A stretch of 64,000 nucleotides of DNA from Amycolatopsis marina. Its GTDB lineage: Bacteria; Actinomycetota; Actinomycetes; Mycobacteriales; Pseudonocardiaceae. Where the stretch lies: positions 82,910-146,909 of the forward strand of contig NZ_FOKG01000017.1 of NCBI RefSeq assembly GCF_900111885.1, given 5' to 3'. Position 1 is the stretch's first letter. Every line of letters begins with the position of its first letter. Positions 62,643-64,000 of the stretch are shown here, piece by piece. Below the pieces are notes generated by a model that saw nothing but the letters and a program-made list of their open reading frames with translations, did not search any database and had not been told where the DNA came from. Both the position numbers and the translations under genes were made by a program.

Positions 62643-63595
62643 AGATCGCCGTTGCCGCTGTCGCGGCCATCATCGCTATCCCCATCCTCATCGGGGGTGT
62701 CGGCAAAGCCATCGTCAGTGCGCTGTTCGGTACCGGTGGCACCGAGCCGAGCCAGGCCGCGGTCGCCGAGATCCCCAACGACTACCTGTCGCTCTACCGA
62801 GCCGCAGCCTCCGTGTGCCCAGGGCTGGACTGGACGATCCTCGCCGCGATCGGCGACGCCGAATCCAAGCACGGCCGCGGATCCGGCGACGGCATCACGG
62901 AAGGCGAGAACTACATGGGGGCCGGCGGCCCCATGCAGTTCCTCAAGCCCACCTTCGACGGTGTGATTGCACGCCACACGATCCCGCCCGGTGGCTCGAA
63001 CCCGCCCTCCCGCTACAACCCGCACGACGCCATCTACGCCGCCGCGTTTTACCTGTGCGATTCCGGCGCACAGAAAGACATCCGCAAGGCGCTCTTCGCC
63101 TACAACCATGACGAGGAGTACGTCAACGGCGTTCTGGCTCAGGCAAAACGGTACGGCACCGCCACCGTCGGAACCGGCGACTGCAACAAGATCCAGGCAC
63201 CCAACCCCGCCGCGATCATGGCAATCAACTTCGCCTGCGGCCAACTCGGCCTGCCCTACGTATGGGGTGGCAACGGACCAGCCGGCGGCCATGCCGGCTT
63301 CGACTGCTCTGGCCTCACCAAAGCTGCCTACAACGCCGCCGGCATCAACCTGCCTCGTACCGCGCAGACTCAGTACAACGCGGGTCCACTGGTGCCCGCC
63401 GGCCAACCGCTGCTTCCCGGCGACCTGGTCTTCTACGGCACAACCGGCAACGTCCACCACGTCGGCCTGTACATCGGTGCAGGGAAGATGGTGCACGCCC
63501 CGACGTTCGGCGAGCCGGTCCAGGTCAGCAACTACCGCTGGAACGGGGATGACTATCTGGCGGCCTCGCGGCCCACGGTCGATTCGCGCTTGTAG
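62639..63595 (+). CDS. Cell-wall hydrolase: lytic transglycosylase plus NlpC/P60 domain (VirB1-like)
   Basis: 318 residues. An N-terminal membrane anchor (residues 3-22), a lysozyme-like transglycosylase domain with the catalytic Glu in IGDAESKHGRGSGDG and GPMQFLKPTFDGV, and a C-terminal NlpC/P60 peptidase with Cys in AGFDCSGLTKAAYNAAGI and His in NVHHVGLYIG. It opens the peptidoglycan for the conjugation channel. Gene order (VirB1-like at the end) is typical of Gram-positive ICEs. Confidence 0.92.
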   Translation: MKIAVAAVAAIIAIPILIGGVGKAIVSALFGTGGTEPSQAAVAEIPNDYLSLYRAAASVCPGLDWTILAAIGDAESKHGRGSGDGITEGENYMGAGGPMQFLKPTFDGVIARHTIPPGGSNPPSRYNPHDAIYAAAFYLCDSGAQKDIRKALFAYNHDEEYVNGVLAQAKRYGTATVGTGDCNKIQAPNPAAIMAINFACGQLGLPYVWGGNGPAGGHAGFDCSGLTKAAYNAAGINLPRTAQTQYNAGPLVPAGQPLLPGDLVFYGTTGNVHHVGLYIGAGKMVHAPTFGEPVQVSNYRWNGDDYLAASRPTVDSRL

Positions 63596-63663
63596 CAGAA
63601 GAATCGGTGCTCGTCAGCAGCGGACGACTTTCTTTGCAGCACGGGTTAGTACTGCAACGGCAG

Positions 63664-64000
63664 TTAAGGAAGTGGGTAGCCGCGGCGTTTGTAGTGGCTG
63701 AGGCGGGCTTGGTGTTGTCGTCGGCGGCGGAAGCGTGACCAGGACCAGATGTGTTCGGCGGCGTCGGCGACACGCAGGACCAGCTTGGTGAGCAGGCGCC
63801 GGATCTCCGGTAGTGTAAAGCTGATCATGTCTGGTTCGGCGATACCGATTCCCCTTTTATGGCAAGGGATTTGGCGACGGCGAGCCAGGCGTGGGCGAGC
63901 ATCGACAGGGTGATGTGGGCGTACCACGCCCGCCAGGACCGGACCTGGTAGTGATCCAGTCCGGCTTCGTTCTTGGCCTGCTGGAAACACTCTTCGATCC
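63664..64000 (-). mobile_element. IS transposase C-terminal end (IS701-like), frameshifted
   Basis: The minus strand entering at base 64000 reads IEECFQQAKNEAGLDHYQVR, RSWRAWYAHITLSMLAHAWL and stops at NQT (about 63825). A -1 change near the run AAAAGGGG continues the protein as DMISFTLPEIRRLLTKLVLR, ending at 63664. This matches the C-terminus of DDE transposases of the IS701/DUF type. Either a mutation or recoding at the run explains it; the rest lies outside the window. Confidence 0.75.

Noticed and set aside
61012..63111. Additional plus-strand ORFs overlapping VirD4, replication-relaxation and NlpC/P60 genes
   Set aside because: All are out-of-frame shadows with Arg/Pro-rich composition.

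Overview
The DNA is high-GC actinobacterial sequence. Gene style (coupled GTGA/ATGA overlaps, leaderless starts) and gene content (FCD-type GntR regulators, actinobacterial VirB/VirD4 conjugation genes, DUF7221-type TGT-like protein) suggest a member of the Pseudonocardiales or a close relative; the genus cannot be fixed from sequence alone. Almost the whole window is accessory DNA.

Layout. (1) 1-6.9 kb: a Wadjet (JetABCD) plasmid-defence operon on the minus strand, with jetD cut by the window edge; beside it lies a frameshifted tcmP remnant. (2) 7.76 and 42.71 kb: two identical 44-bp direct repeats, each the 3' half of a tRNA-Ala(GGC) gene. They bound a ~35-kb segment that begins with a tyrosine integrase and an excisionase. 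The simplest model is a tandem array of elements at one tRNA-Ala locus: element A (Wadjet) ends at the first repeat, element B lies between the repeats, and element C (serine recombinase plus type IV conjugation genes) starts at the second. (3) 10.4-20 kb, inside B: a persulfide/sulfane-sulfur island (metallo-beta-lactamase/rhodanese protein, MFS permease, truncated cysteine desulfurase, two tandem ArsR-rhodanese fusions, a CstR-like repressor, a small Cys-rich protein, DUF2892), mixed with many decayed genes and IS5/IS481 remnants.

(4) 20.3-41.4 kb, inside B: two back-to-back catabolic operons. The minus-strand operon encodes a GntR/FCD regulator, a TRAP transporter (P, Q, M), an aldolase, a Zn-dehydrogenase, an FGGY kinase, an aldehyde dehydrogenase, an Fe-alcohol dehydrogenase, an Ldh-family reductase, RraA-like and 2-hydroxyacid dehydrogenase proteins. 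The plus-strand operon repeats much of this (GntR, Fe-ADH, Ldh, TRAP P/Q/M, RraA-like) and adds a ketopantoate-reductase-like enzyme. Both regulators carry the palindrome GGTATACC at their own promoters. The content fits uptake and catabolism of a sugar acid or polyol; the substrate is not identifiable.

(5) 42.3-46.5 kb: a large serine recombinase whose reading frame runs through the tRNA repeat, two resolvase-like proteins lacking the catalytic serine, and small regulators. (6) 46.8-50.8 kb: a tightly overlapping five-gene operon with two degenerate methyltransferase-like proteins, a recombinase-domain protein without a catalytic domain, a VUT/YhhQ-type queuosine-precursor transporter and a DpdA/TGT-like transglycosylase. 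This looks like a cassette for inserting a salvaged 7-deazaguanine base into nucleic acid, and is the best candidate here for an undescribed system. (7) 51.4-63.6 kb: a conjugation operon (sigma-like regulator, VirB2, VirB6, PrgI/VirB3, VirB4, Gp88-family protein, VirD4, replication-relaxation protein, NlpC/P60 wall hydrolase). (8) The right edge holds a frameshifted IS transposase end.

All functional calls come from reading translations and motifs by eye; no database search was possible.
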